From Pythium myriotylum (lineage: Eukaryota > Oomycota > Peronosporomycetes > Pythiales > Pythiaceae), in NCBI GenBank assembly GCA_023091665.1, contig JALJCQ010000011.1, positions 2,604,001 through 2,668,000 of the forward strand: a DNA stretch of 64,000 nucleotides, given 5' to 3'. Below, piece by piece: positions 63,868-64,000 of the stretch. The first letter of the stretch is position 1; every line of letters begins with the position of its first letter. Position numbers and translations under genes: made by a program. Under the pieces are notes generated by a model, which had not been told where the DNA came from, made no database searches, and saw nothing but the letters and a program-made list of their open reading frames with translations.

Positions 63868-64000
63868 ATGAAGGCTTGGTCCATGGTGTGCGCCCTCGGC
63901 GCGCTGGCGCTGTCCACTGTGAGCGCTGCCGACTGCGATCTCATCAAGGTGTTCAGCATCGTCAAGCCGCTCGAGACGAACGAGGATGTCAAGAAGTGCA
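63868..64000 (+). CDS. 5' end of a second elicitin-like secreted protein (cut by window)
   Basis: From ATG 63868 the frame gives 44 codons before the edge. A signal peptide MKAWSMVCALGALALSTVSA is followed by ADCDLIKVFSIVKPLETNED, then a Cys. The layout (signal, immediate Cys, helix, next Cys about 20 residues on) resembles the start of the neighbouring elicitin-like protein. The identification rests on position and Cys spacing only. Confidence 0.6.
   Translation, partial: MKAWSMVCALGALALSTVSAADCDLIKVFSIVKPLETNEDVKKC

Noticed and set aside
1..64000. tRNA genes, rRNA genes, CRISPR arrays or bacterial operons
   Set aside because: Visual search for tRNA B-box sequences on both strands found only matches inside coding regions or without a cloverleaf. 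There are no regular spacer-repeat arrays.

Overview
The window reads as nuclear DNA of an oomycete. The evidence is an elicitin-like gene, with the start of a probable second one at the right edge; a GPCR fused to a phosphatidylinositol-phosphate kinase (an architecture best known from oomycetes and Dictyostelium); a protein built on the short Cys/His repeats that oomycete databases call 'WRKY19-like'; very short introns (about 50-80 nt); and compact genes with GC-rich codons. Elicitins point to the Peronosporales/Pythiales side (Phytophthora, Pythium, Globisporangium). The genus cannot be fixed from sequence alone. I found no tRNA, rRNA, CRISPR array or bacterial operon.

Layout. 1-7.2 kb is repeat-rich and gene-poor: a near-complete hAT transposase on the minus strand, followed by hairpins, direct repeats and an inverted repeat pair about 2 kb apart. 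7.2-16 kb is a tandem array of four cytochrome P450 genes (three plus, one minus). Copy 3 has a nonsense codon, and copies 1 and 2 share a 728-bp identical block. 16-18 kb is non-coding with further repeats. 18-26.6 kb holds an Rh-type ammonium channel and a very large Calx-beta surface protein, both on the minus strand.

27.1-45.2 kb is a dense housekeeping block: WRKY19-like Zn-repeat protein, ubiquitin-specific protease, plasma-membrane-type Ca2+-ATPase, a 13-exon AGC kinase, and two NAD+ synthetase paralogues separated by a short-chain dehydrogenase. 46.4-62.3 kb holds the GPCR-PIPK, a Tctex-type dynein light chain, Raptor, a glutathionyl-hydroquinone-reductase-like GST, a CIP2A-like protein, a La-type RNA-binding protein and an SLC25 mitochondrial carrier. 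The right edge (62.9-64 kb) holds the elicitin-like gene and the cut-off start of another small secreted protein.

Functional threads. Raptor (TORC1), the AGC kinase with a C-terminal hydrophobic motif, and the CIP2A-like protein (in animals a PP2A inhibitor linked to TORC1 signalling) all lie within 23 kb. This may be coincidence. The P450 and NAD+ synthetase duplications look like local tandem expansions with sequence homogenisation. Exon structures were worked out by hand from splice sites, reading phase and protein continuity. Two introns appear to use GC-AG borders.
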